A stretch of 64,000 nucleotides of DNA. Source: Eutreptiella sp. 'Long Island Sound 2002'. Its lineage: Eukaryota; Euglenozoa; Euglenophyceae; Eutreptiales; Eutreptiaceae. Positions 36,001-45,010 of this stretch are shown here, piece by piece. Every line of letters starts with the position of its first letter. Positions within the stretch are counted from its first letter, which is position 1. The stretch covers positions 1 through 64,000 of the forward strand of contig OZ038394.1 of assembly GCA_964036045.1 (NCBI GenBank). Direction: 5' to 3'. The notes beneath the pieces were generated by a model. The model worked only from the letters and a program-made list of their open reading frames with translations, was not told the DNA's origin and searched no databases. The position numbers and the translations under genes are program-made.

Positions 36001-36741
36001 GACCTGGAGCTCCAGCTGGCGGTCCCGACCACGGTGTACCACTGGCTACAGGCCTTCCACGACCTGCGGTGGAGGAGCAAACCCGACCGCCAAATCGGCT
36101 CCACGCACTGGCAAACGTGGCTGCAAGCAGACGCGCAGCGCGACGCCGCCCGAGGCCTCGGGCCCGCGCCCGCGACGCGAGCCCTCGATGCGGCGGCCCC
36201 GGGCCGCACGCTGGCACCACACACGGTGCCGCTGGCCAACCTGCCCTTCGAACCAGCGGCGGAGGGCGCCATTCGGAAGTCGGTGCAGCTCCCCCCGGCG
36301 CGAGGGGCCACGGAGCCGACAAAATGCCCCCTGTGTGCGGACAAGTACTACACCAGCGGGGCGATGCTGGAACACCTGGCGTGGCACGCGGTGCACGCTG
36401 CGGCCCCGGCGGACGACAAGGAGGCGGCCGCCAACATCCTGCAGGGGAGAGCACGGAGGTCCCCGTGGCACGCCCCGTACAACCGGCGCCCCCCGCCCCA
36501 GGCAGCCGACCACGCAGATGGAGGTGAGGAGGCACCCGGAGCGGCCCCGGGGGCCGGCGGTGCGGCCCCACCAGGGTCCATGTCCATCCCCGCGGGGCTG
36601 GCCCCCCTGGCCCCCCTGACTCCCCCGGTCCCCCGGGCCCCTTTGTGGGCCCCGCTGGGAACGGGCTCAGCGGATGCGGCGCACCCAGATGCCCTGGCGG
36701 CACCAGCGAACCCGGCGGCGATGCCGGCGCGGGATAGCTGA
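33046..36741 (+). CDS. LINE ORF1: nucleic-acid-binding protein with CCCH and C2H2 fingers and a possible USP-like fold
   Basis: 1231 residues from ATG at 33046 (G at -3 and G at +4); earlier in-frame codons lie in monomer sequence. Near residues 73-92 is a CCCH finger (C-x7-C-x5-C-x3-H, from CPAWKRGHC to PRQH). Around residue 621 NCGAVAWMAACRHL resembles the Cys box of ubiquitin-specific proteases with Ala in place of the catalytic Cys. Around 785-805 YQAIVHGHAGGYRSHI resembles their His box, suggesting an inactive C19-type fold; this is inference only. Near residue 1094 CPLC...HLAWH is a C2H2 finger, followed by a Pro/Ala-rich tail. ORF1 proteins of LINEs bind the element RNA. It ends at TGA (36739-36741) in the same frame as ORF2. 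Confidence 0.8.
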   Translation: MAEPAAPRKTRPRSPTLDEAHEVIRALGLRDGEGDPPQGDAGTDSDLEALPEPPTGGAPSEPAPPAGSVSAICPAWKRGHCTGEGWCPRQHPQPDADDGALPEVKPAAARAALRYGVTQGWILDETARGSVNIQEAVDRVTHAGQAAVALHTRGRHGGPAEGIIVDPSGMVLVLAADMVRGVLHVSRVRRACPQWTIQVYTPPRAWPFSTWAVLAVMWHLAPEDAPTGTAEDIARDLHTWPADQEYPWRRPRGGLPVAPAAEGLSLAATLQRHPDKYARHFLQTGTVPAAPPDSEWRWDAGVAQPLPGPWTLPLWYLPMGTLAHATQAVKGAFPQPPLPGVALLRSLQAGAAWVRWREGKGRSSPYFPMVQGQALIHAEGMGTVEWGAIVPGTACRWITAAAPQPMRSPPACHRLLRMVPSLAPSNAFTRDVWKAVLSHTREWLTNPGTRYPPGPVLEQLTAPTPGVLHALHRASALTKQLNDEVLDLALEPLRVLYPQAHIPPAGTSNRLGRLGLQRRVEAAHPGGVVEQWLTLRNPSATEGHWYLHQLLFQPRAAPEHRRQDPYHTHPERRGAQNYPQPIPPALPPGQGPEALQRGPPLDTATTVQQWGGDDASGAEPDCTNCGAVAWMAACRHLTRDTTGLRQYRPTDRTALASAVAAVTMGPVAAWPAQLLPHVPCRDTRPRRPAATHEPTAPLTAEQLYVVAAALLADGGESFVHHHGPAQIAGCIQGPQRDAPDPWHATLRGRTRVWGAGDGAPPPGPKQGEALVLQTAGYQAIVHGHAGGYRSHILAGGRWAVWHSTARQGAFPPLSHVDWRQGPTQAYYMSADPWPLAVLLQTVSAPNKRQEPGWVNPPALVWSPDQEEHLRAAWQGDAIRATDVPDLHAGPITHARPAATLAVAQRGQQNPQWVVCMFSPADAHVVVCDPERLPGPEAVIRVADCTRMIIKALREGEHHALLLQVRLKDNARAARPGVWPAAAHPADLELQLAVPTTVYHWLQAFHDLRWRSKPDRQIGSTHWQTWLQADAQRDAARGLGPAPATRALDAAAPGRTLAPHTVPLANLPFEPAAEGAIRKSVQLPPARGATEPTKCPLCADKYYTSGAMLEHLAWHAVHAAAPADDKEAAANILQGRARRSPWHAPYNRRPPPQAADHADGGEEAPGAAPGAGGAAPPGSMSIPAGLAPLAPLTPPVPRAPLWAPLGTGSADAAHPDALAAPANPAAMPARDS
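36739..36741 (+). promoter_or_regulatory. In-frame TGA between ORF1 and ORF2 (readthrough candidate)
   Basis: TGA followed by CTC separates ORF1 from an immediately open, same-frame region that begins the endonuclease domain within 11 codons. The first ATG downstream in this frame (36892) would delete the first catalytic motif. UGA followed by CU is known as a leaky termination context. A disabling point mutation in a once continuous ORF is the alternative. Confidence 0.45.
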
Positions 36742-39700
36742 CTCCAGGAGGACACGACGGGCGACGCCCTGTGGCTCCTCTCGTGGAACCTGCGCAACGG
36801 CCTCGTGCCGCCAGACCGGTCCCTCCGGGACACACTCCGGCGGCGCAGGGGGCCGGCGGCCTGCACCGACAAGGAGCACCTCATCACCGGCATGCTGCCC
36901 CAGGAGGGGGGCTTTGCCATCATGCTCCAGGAAACGGGGATCGCCACCAGGGCGCAGGAGATGCACGTGGCCGCGGCGCTCCGGGACAAGGGGTACACCG
37001 CCTACTTCAGCAGCCGGCTGGCGGAGACGGGGGCCACCTCCACCTCGAGAGGGGGGGGCCTCCTCACCGCGGTCAGCAGCAAGTACGTGGCGGAGCACGA
37101 GGTGCTCAGCTTCACGGAAATTGTCCCCGGGAAAGCCGCGGCCCTGGAGATCCGCACGGACGGGGGAGGCCTCACCCTCATCAACGTCCACGGGCCGCAA
37201 GCAGGTTGCTCCCCGTGGGCGGGACGGGCGGCGTTCTGGGCCGACATACAAATGTATGCCACGGCACGCAGCCTCGGCGGGAGGCACCCGGTGGTCATCG
37301 CCGGTGACACCAACATCTACATGGATGTCCCCGCCAACCCGGCCACGGAGCATTTCCGAGCGGGCTGGGAAGCCTGCGGCTTCCGAAGAGCCGCGGCGGG
37401 CGGAGAGGAGGACATGACCCCCACGCTCCACCCGTCCCAGCACAGGGTGGACACTTTCCTGGTCAACGAGCCCCTCCTGCCGTGGTCCCTGCGGGAGAGC
37501 GTCTGGGCTCGCGGCATGGCACACCCCCAGGTGGTCGGCTCGGACCACCTCCCGGTCCGCCTGGCCCTGCCGGGCCTCCTCAGCGCAGCGGGGCGCGCGG
37601 CGATGCCCACCCCCTACAGCCACACGGAAGGCCGCCTCCTCCCGTACGACGCCGAGGCCGCGCCCGTCCAACACTGCCTGTGGGCGGCGGTCACCGCCGC
37701 GCAGGATGAACCCTCCCTTGCGCCCTGGCTGGGTCCCGCAGAGCAGCACGACTACGGGTCCATGCCCGCGGCTGCGGTGGGCAAGGTGTTCGAACACCTC
37801 CACGCGACGCATGACGCCCTGCCGCGCGTGGTGGGACGCCGGCAGCCGTCTCCGGCGGGAACGGACCCGGCGGAGGGGGACCCCCCGGAGAGCGGAAAGC
37901 AGCTCCAGGCAGCGGTCCTCCGCTATGACACCCTGGCAGCGCGCGCCCCGGCAGCGTACCAGGCGGACGCGGCCAGGCATGGCATCCGGTCCGAGGCGGC
38001 GCTCCGGCTCACGGAGGAACTGCAGAGTGTGTCGCCCGGGTTCCGCCCGACCACGCAGGGCCAGCTGCAGGAGGAGCTGGAGAGGCAAGCAGCCGCCCTC
38101 GAGGAGGACATTCGCCAGCTCCGCGCCCTCCTGGCGGCAGACCGCAAGCGCGCCGTCAAGGAATTCTGGCGCCGCCACGCCCCCGACATCGCCCAGCGAT
38201 GGAAAGCCGTGCGGGGAGCCATAGAGGTAGAGGCCCCAGGCCCGTCAGGCCTCTGGAACGTGCGGGTTCCCAACACCCAAACGCTCCTCACGGAGGCCCA
38301 CGACGTGATGTTCGCAGTTCGCGCCTTCTGGCGAGAACTGTATGACAAACGCCCGGTGGACCTCCCGGGTTTCCAGGCGGTCCTCGGCCGCCACGTCCCC
38401 CGGGTCCCTGAGGGAGCCTGGACACAGGTCCAGCAGTACTCCATGCAGGACCTGAAGTCCGCCCTGGACAAGGCCGATGGCAAGGCCCCGGGTCCTAACC
38501 ACGTGGAGGCCCGCTTCATCAAGGCCCTCCCGGCACCCGTCCAGTGGCTCCTGGTCCACTCCTACCGGGCCATCCTCCGCGGCGCCCCGCCACCGATGCA
38601 CTGGAGGGACGCGCACATCTGGCTCAGCCCCAAGGTACCGGGCTCTGCCAGACTGGACGACTACAGGCCCATAGCCCTGGGCCAGCTGGACATGAAGCTG
38701 CTCACGGGCCCCCTCACCCAGCGCATCACGGAGGTGCTCACACGGCACGGGGTGGTCAGCGACTGGCAGCAGGGGGCCCTCCCTGGCTCCAACACAGGCC
38801 CCCCACTGTTCATGGCGCAGCGGCAGCTCCAGCGGGGAAGGCCCAACTACGTCTTCTCCTTCGACGCCCGCAAGGCCTTCGACACCGCCCCGCACGGCGC
38901 CCTCCACCTCATCCTGCGCCACCTCTCCGTGCCGCCGGACGTCATTGACCTCCTGCTCTTCCTCCACACGTGCGCCAGGCTGCGCATCGTCACAGCACAC
39001 GGGCTAACGCAGCCCGTCTACATGCTACGCGGCGTCCGGCAGGGCAACCCCGAGAGCCCCCTGCTGTACGCGCTCCTCCTGGAGCCTCTGCTCAGGGCAC
39101 AGGGGCACCGCCTGCGCCCGCCGGGAGGAGCCGAGCGCGGCCTCATCCAGGCCTATATCGACGACCTGCTGGTGGTGGCCCACACGCTGCAGCACTTCGT
39201 CGAGGGCGTGGAGGCGGTGGCCGCGTACCTGGGGATGATGGGCATGGAGCTCAACCCCCGCAAGTGCGCAATGGCCACCACGGAGGGGGTCCCGGGCCTG
39301 CAGCTACGCCTCTGCCCCCACCTGGAAAACCCGTGGTACTGGGTACCAGCGGCGGACTCCGTCCCCTACCTGGGACTCCAGCTGCAGCCGGACGGGGAGT
39401 TCTCCCTGCAGCGCAAGCACCGGCTACGCCTGGCGGCAGTGCACCACTGGTGCCTTAACACCCTCGCGCCACCGAAAGTGGTGCAGGACGTCATCCTGGC
39501 GATCCTCGGAGGGGGTAACGCAGTACGTCGCCCCTTTCATCGCCGACGACTCCGACACTGCACGCCACCTGGACCACATCACGGTCCAGGTCGCGAAGGA
39601 CAGGGCACGATACGCCTTCGACGCCTCGCGGGACAGCCTGCAGGATGACCGGACCCTGGGGCTCACGCGGGTGCCCACGCGGTGCCAGCAGGCAGCGGTG

Positions 39701-42700
39701 GCCCTCGTGGGTACACTCGTCCACCACCGCGCAACCTCCGTGCGCGCGGAGGTCACCAAGATGTTCTGGGAGATAGCCGGCGCGCACGGAATATGCCCTG
39801 AGGTGCACTACCCCGTCCCGGAGTTCGCAACTCTGGCGGGAGGCGACTGGGTCCAGCGCATACCCCGGGCCCTGGCCGCCCTGGGAGTGGGGATGTACAA
39901 CCCCATCGCGTGCCCCAGGGCGGCTCATGTCCAACTACAGTCCCCGCCGGGCAAAATCGTCACGCTGCGCACCGCCAAGCTGCGACACCGCGACACGTGC
40001 CGCCTGACGGTGCCACACGCAACGCCGTGGCATGGGCACCACGGGCCACGCCACCCCTTCCCCGACAACGACGATCCGTGGCCGACGGCGGTGAGGGAGT
40101 GCCTCGACCAATGCGCCGATGAACACCTCCATTATTGCCGCCATGAGCAAGGGCCCACTAACCACCCCGGGTGGCGCGATGCCCTGGCCCACCTCTTCCA
40201 CGCCACCGGCACGCGGGACTCCCGCCTGAGACTCGTCCACCCCACGAGGGCTAAGCAGGACGCCCACACCGGCCCACGGGTGACCCCAGACGGCCTGCAC
40301 CTCCACGTCGGGGGCTACCGCCGCCGGAGCGGCCTGTCCCCCCCCACGCGGGGGGCGGCGTACCACCCGCCAGTGGCCCTCATGTACATCCTCCGCGACG
40401 TACTCGCGGAAAGCGAGCACCAAGAGCCCAACGCGGACGTGGCGTGGCCAGAGCCCTTACGCCCTCGGCCCCACGCGCCGATGCCGTTGTGGCTGGTGAC
40501 CACAGACGACCAATGCACCCAAGCGGCGGGACAAGCGCAGCTCCGGGCCGAGTGGGTGATAGTGCAAGTGGGGGCAGGCCAGCCCGAACCCCGTGGACTC
40601 CCCCGCGGCACCGCCCTACTGGTGGCTACGGGGGTGCCGCACGACCCACACATGGCGGTGCACGCGCTGGAGGACTGTCCGGAGGACACAGGACACTTGG
40701 TGGTACACCAGCGCGGGGGCCCGGCGTGGCTCAAGGAACATGTGACGGCGCTCCGGTCCTGGGCAAGCACGGTCGCCGGAGCGGAGATCCGGCTGCACGA
40801 CCACCCGGCGATCAGCCCAGGCGACACCAGGGCGCTGAGCATGGACCAACTGACCCACAGCCACCCCGACGTCCGGTGGCACTCCACCGACCTCAACGCG
40901 GGGTGGCTCAGCCCCACCGGATACTACTGGATCCCGGAGGCCTGGGGACACACCTCCTCTGACGCGTCCGGGGGCGGACCCTGCAAACACGCCACCAGCG
41001 TCGCTCTCGCCGCCGACCTCACCCGCACGTGGGCGGTGGCCATCTCGGGCACGGTGCCTGACGGAGAGGGGGTGGCCGCCTCCCTCCCCCTACATTACGG
41101 TGCACACAGACCATGGGTCCACACGGTGGACGCCGAAGTCATCCTCCACCTCCTGCGGCACGCGGATCGCGAGCGAACCACGGGGGTCCCCGCGGGCGCA
41201 GCGAAGGTGGTCAACCAGATGCCCCTGAGGTGGCTCCGGGACGGCCTGTGCGCGCGGGGGCAACACGCCGGGCACCCGTTCTGGTACGTCCGAGCCACCT
41301 CGCACCACAGTGACGCCCTACTGCACAAGGCGGACTGGGCGGCGTCCCAGGACACCGTCTTGCAGAACACGCCCCCGGACCCTGGCCACGCCCAACTCAT
41401 CGTCGCCGGCCGTGACGGCCACCTCGATCTACGGCCCCCCACGATGCGGGTGCTCGGCGAGGTCGCACAACGGGCGCAGACGGACCATGCGCTGACGCAC
41501 CGGGGACACACACCTCTGGGCGCGGCCCACGCCACGGCCTACGTCCACGCCCGGGACCTCACCGCGGCGGCCACCAACCGCCGGGCGCTGCGGGCCCGAG
41601 ACGGCCACACGCCGGTGCAGCGCAGGCTCCGCGTCCGGAAGGAGCGGCTCTCCGGCGTCGCCATCGTCCCGCAGCCGTGCCTTTTCTGCGGCGGCCCGGA
41701 AGAGACCCCGGTGCACATGCACGTGGGCTGCACCCACTCGCGGCTCCTCTGGCCCCACTACCGCCAGGCGGTGCACGAGGCGGCCCGCCACCTCCCACCT
41801 GGGGACAAGGCCCTGTGGGTGGCCTCGTGGCGCTCCGCAGGCGCCACGTGGATGGAGGTGTTCTGCTCCGGACTGGTGCCCGAGGACGCGGAGGCGCAGC
41901 TCCGCGCCATAACCCGATACGACCCGCCGGGAGGGACCTCGGTGGACGAACTCCTCCACCACATGCTCCGGCTAGGGGACTTCGCGTGGGAGCTTCGCAA
42001 CCACCGGCTGGAGCAACTCCTCCACGACCCCCTAAGCGCGGCGGCCCGGGCGCACCGGTGGCTCACTGCGGCGGAGGGCGACCACCCTCCCCCTCCCCCG
42101 CGCCCTGACAAGGACTTCGTAGCCTCCCTCCGTGTTGTGAATGGCGCTCTGGAGTGCCCATTCCAAGAGGGCCCCCACCCGTATCAGGACCTGCCGGGGG
42201 GGTTCTCGAGGCACCTGCAAGACGCCCTTTTCCCACCGTGGATCATCGGGCGCGGCTCCATGACTGCATGGGAGGCGCGCATCGTGGGGGAGGATCGGGC
42301 GCGGGAGTGGGGCCGGTGGTGCGCCGCCACGCGCGCCCCGGAGACCCCTGCGCAACGATACGCCGCCATCCCGCTCCGGGGGTGGGGGCCGGACACCCGG
42401 CCGAGACCCACCATGGTCCGCGGGGCGGGACCTGACCACCCGTGGGACGCGGCGACGGGGGAATGGCTGCAGGCGGCCCCGGGGCCGCAAACGGGATGGA
42501 CTGGGGACGTATCCTCACTCGTCAGGACGCCCGTCCCGCCCCGCATCGTCCTCCACACCGCCAACGTGCTCCGGGCCACGGAGATACGCACGTGGGGACA
42601 CGCTGCGGCCACCGTCCGGTGGCAACCCCCAGAGGACGGGGCCACCCAACTCACCGTGGCGCACTTCAAAGCGGGGGGGCCGGTATACGACGACGCCCTA

Positions 42701-43438
42701 TCCCGGCTGGGCGACACCCAGGGGCCCTTACTCCTCATGCTCCCCACCGGTATCGCAGCCGCGCTGCGCCAGGAGCTGGACGGCTGCGAAGGGCCGCGAG
42801 TGGGGTGGGAGGCGGTCGCGGACGGCACCCTACTGGCCCTCCTCCACAGGGACACCGCGAACGGGTGCCAATGGGACGCGCTGACGCCCCACCTCACCGG
42901 GCGCCACGTGTACATGGCGAGCCCCCCCCAGGGGCACCCCCGCCCGGCGTGGGACGACCTCATCGCCGCCTTCCACGACCACGGGATCCTCCCCGGCGAC
43001 ACGTGGCAGGAGGTCCAGCGGAAGACGCTTGGCAAGGACTACCGGCGCCGCGTCCGCGCCCGCTTGCTGGAGATCCGGGACCCCCTCCGACAGAAGTGGG
43101 ACGACCTCTGGCTCCGCCATCTCGACCCTTGGTCGCCGCCCTCCCACCTCCCGCACACCTGCCGACTCTGCGGAGAGTGTGACACGGTGTCCTCCGCAGC
43201 AGCGACAGGCGCCAACAGGTGCGAGCGGTGCACCCAGGTAGCCGCGTGCCCCTGGCCCGAACCTCCCGCAGGTCCGCGCAGGCGCACAGAGGAGGAGGCC
43301 TTGCGCCGGCGCATCGAGGGGGCACACACCCCCTCACACGAACAGGCGGGCCCCGCGGGCGCTGCCCTTCTGTGGATCCACTTGCACCTGCGGGACCCCA
43401 CATCCATTGCGCACCTGTCGCACGTGTTCGCCCCCTAA
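36742..43438 (+). CDS. LINE ORF2: AP-type endonuclease, reverse transcriptase, RNase H, zinc fingers (one frameshift)
   Basis: Counting from the codon after the ORF1 stop, residues about 11-280 are an exonuclease-endonuclease-phosphatase domain: WNLRN, MLQETG, RGGGLLTAV, INVHGP, IAGDTN, HRVDTF and GSDHLPV. RT spans about 600-860 with DDYRPIALG, FSFDARKAFDT, RQGNPESPLL and YIDD at residue 805 (39154-39165). The frame shifts by one base at the G5 run 39511-39515; the second frame then continues with Y-V-A-P-F to TAA at 43436. RNase H follows, with Asp at 40961, Glu near 41135 and Asp at 41333; the usual third Asp seems to be Asn. Next come a C-x2-C...H...C finger of zf-RVT type (41678-41731) and a C-terminal Cys4 motif (43160-43232). 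No ATG precedes the endonuclease core; the first is at 36892. Translation thus needs TGA readthrough or another mechanism. Confidence 0.88.
39511..39515 (+). other. ORF2 frame change at a G5 run
   Basis: Upstream the coding frame is codon position 1 of the window, and downstream it is frame 2. Both sides match LINE polymerase sequence, and the old frame turns to nonsense within a few codons. One extra G in this run explains the change. Sequencing error, decay, or a programmed +1 shift are all possible. Confidence 0.75.
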
Positions 43439-43477
43439 CCCCCACCCGCCGCCGCCCTTTGCAGAGCCCGCAGCACC

Positions 43478-45010
43478 ATGCCACGCCGACGGGGGGATGG
43501 GCCGGGGCACACCAGGGCCCGCCGCAGAGCGCAGGAGGCGGCCGTCCGGGGCCTGGTGGCGGACGCGGTGGCGGAGGCAAAAGGAGCGCACGCTGCCGCA
43601 CGGTGCGACCTGGAGGGCAGTGCGAGGGCCTTCCTCAACGAGACCGCCCTCCCGGCCGTCCGCGCCCTGAACGGAGCGGGGGCCCCTACGTTGCTCCCGG
43701 CAATGCACTGGATCGTGAACGCCGTCCGGCCGGGGCTCATCAGCCCGGAAGCGGCCCTCTACGGGCACTGGATGGAGTGGCGCGAGTCCAATCGGTCGGG
43801 CCGGCCCCTGTCCATGGGGGACACCCTGCGGCTGACGGGAGCAGGGTCTGCCATGTCCCTCCGCAGTAGCGCCCCAGCCCTGCTGCACGCCCTCAGGACG
43901 CGCTACCCCGGGGACGCGGCCCCGTACCTGAACCAGGCGCGGGCCACGTACCCGGGGGGAATGTCCGAGCTGGATGCGGCGCTCCACCTTCTACACCCGC
44001 CGGACGAGGACCTGGAGGTGGGCGAGGTCACGGTGTTCGTGGAAGGCGCGGACGAGGCGTCCGCCCGCCCCCGGCCGACCAACCCGGTGTATGACGGCAC
44101 CGGGCCTACCCCCCCGTACGCCGTCGTCTACGAGGCGTTCCCCAGGGAGCCCACTTGGTGCCCCGCCCTCCCACCGGCGACGCACGCGCCCCGCGGCTGG
44201 GCTAACCCAGACCTGCCCCCCCCCCTCTCCAGGACCAGGGGTGCCCACCACAGGGGGCAGGTCCTCTGGCAAGAGTGCCCTGGCACCCCCCTGCTCCTCC
44301 TCGTCGTCGCGACCCGCGGGGACCCGGGGCGGATCCTGGGGATCACCCCCACCCACCTCTATGGGGCCACACCCGTACCCCGCCCCCCCCTCCCGGCGCC
44401 CGCGGCGCGGGACGGAGTACACACCTTCCTGCGCACACAGGAGGTCACCGCCGTTACGGGGGTCCATCTGGTGCGGCTGCCCCCGGCACCGCTCGACGAC
44501 CCCCGGGGGCCCAGGGCCCTGAGCCCCGCCCCAGACTGGGAGCTGTGGCGCGACGCGTGGGCCGCGTGGCTCCCCCGCCTCCCCTCCCAATGCCGGTGGA
44601 TGGCCGCGGACCCCCGGCCGTGCGGGGCTGACGCCACAGCCGGCCCCCCACCCCCTCCCCCCCCCCCCCCCCCACACAGCACCACACGGCACTGCCCACG
44701 GCACGGCACTGATGCACCAGGAGGTAGTGGGAAGGGCGCGCCTGCCACCACGCATGCCTACCAGAGTAACAGTAATGGCAGACTCCGATGGGTCCCTCGG
44801 GCGGGACGACCGCCACCACCGCCGGTCCCGCTCCCGCTCCCCCGTCTCCTCCCAAGAGTGGACGGGGGAGACCCTCGCGGAGCGCGAGGAGCGGAGGCTG
44901 GCGGAGGTGGCGGTCGTCGGACCGCCGCCGCCGGCCCGGGAACCTGGGCCAGCCGAGACGGCCGCCCCTGCCGCCCAAGCGGCCAGCCCCGCCGCCCCGC
45001 CCCGCCCTGA
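43478..45010 (+). CDS. LINE ORF3: unknown protein
   Basis: 510 residues from ATG at 43478 (A at -3), 39 nt after the ORF2 stop. The N-terminal part is basic (MPRRRGDG...RARRRAQ) and is followed by about 370 residues of globular-looking, Ala-, Leu- and Pro-rich sequence with no motif I recognise. It then enters a polyproline stretch encoded by a C17 run at 44657-44673 and a low-complexity tail. The last 300 nt overlap ORF4 in another frame and look like out-of-frame translation, so the true product probably ends, or changes frame, near the C run. GC-ending codon use matches ORF1 and ORF2. It has no known LINE counterpart that I can name. Confidence 0.6.
   Translation: MPRRRGDGPGHTRARRRAQEAAVRGLVADAVAEAKGAHAAARCDLEGSARAFLNETALPAVRALNGAGAPTLLPAMHWIVNAVRPGLISPEAALYGHWMEWRESNRSGRPLSMGDTLRLTGAGSAMSLRSSAPALLHALRTRYPGDAAPYLNQARATYPGGMSELDAALHLLHPPDEDLEVGEVTVFVEGADEASARPRPTNPVYDGTGPTPPYAVVYEAFPREPTWCPALPPATHAPRGWANPDLPPPLSRTRGAHHRGQVLWQECPGTPLLLLVVATRGDPGRILGITPTHLYGATPVPRPPLPAPAARDGVHTFLRTQEVTAVTGVHLVRLPPAPLDDPRGPRALSPAPDWELWRDAWAAWLPRLPSQCRWMAADPRPCGADATAGPPPPPPPPPPHSTTRHCPRHGTDAPGGSGKGAPATTHAYQSNSNGRLRWVPRAGRPPPPPVPLPLPRLLPRVDGGDPRGARGAEAGGGGGRRTAAAGPGTWASRDGRPCRPSGQPRRPAPP
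44657..44673 (+). repeat. C17 homopolymer at the ORF3/ORF4 boundary
   Basis: A run of 17 C encodes polyproline in ORF3. ORF4's frame is also open across it and back to at least 44643, so a one- or two-base slip here would fuse ORF3 to ORF4. Long C runs are also prone to sequencing error. Confidence 0.85.
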
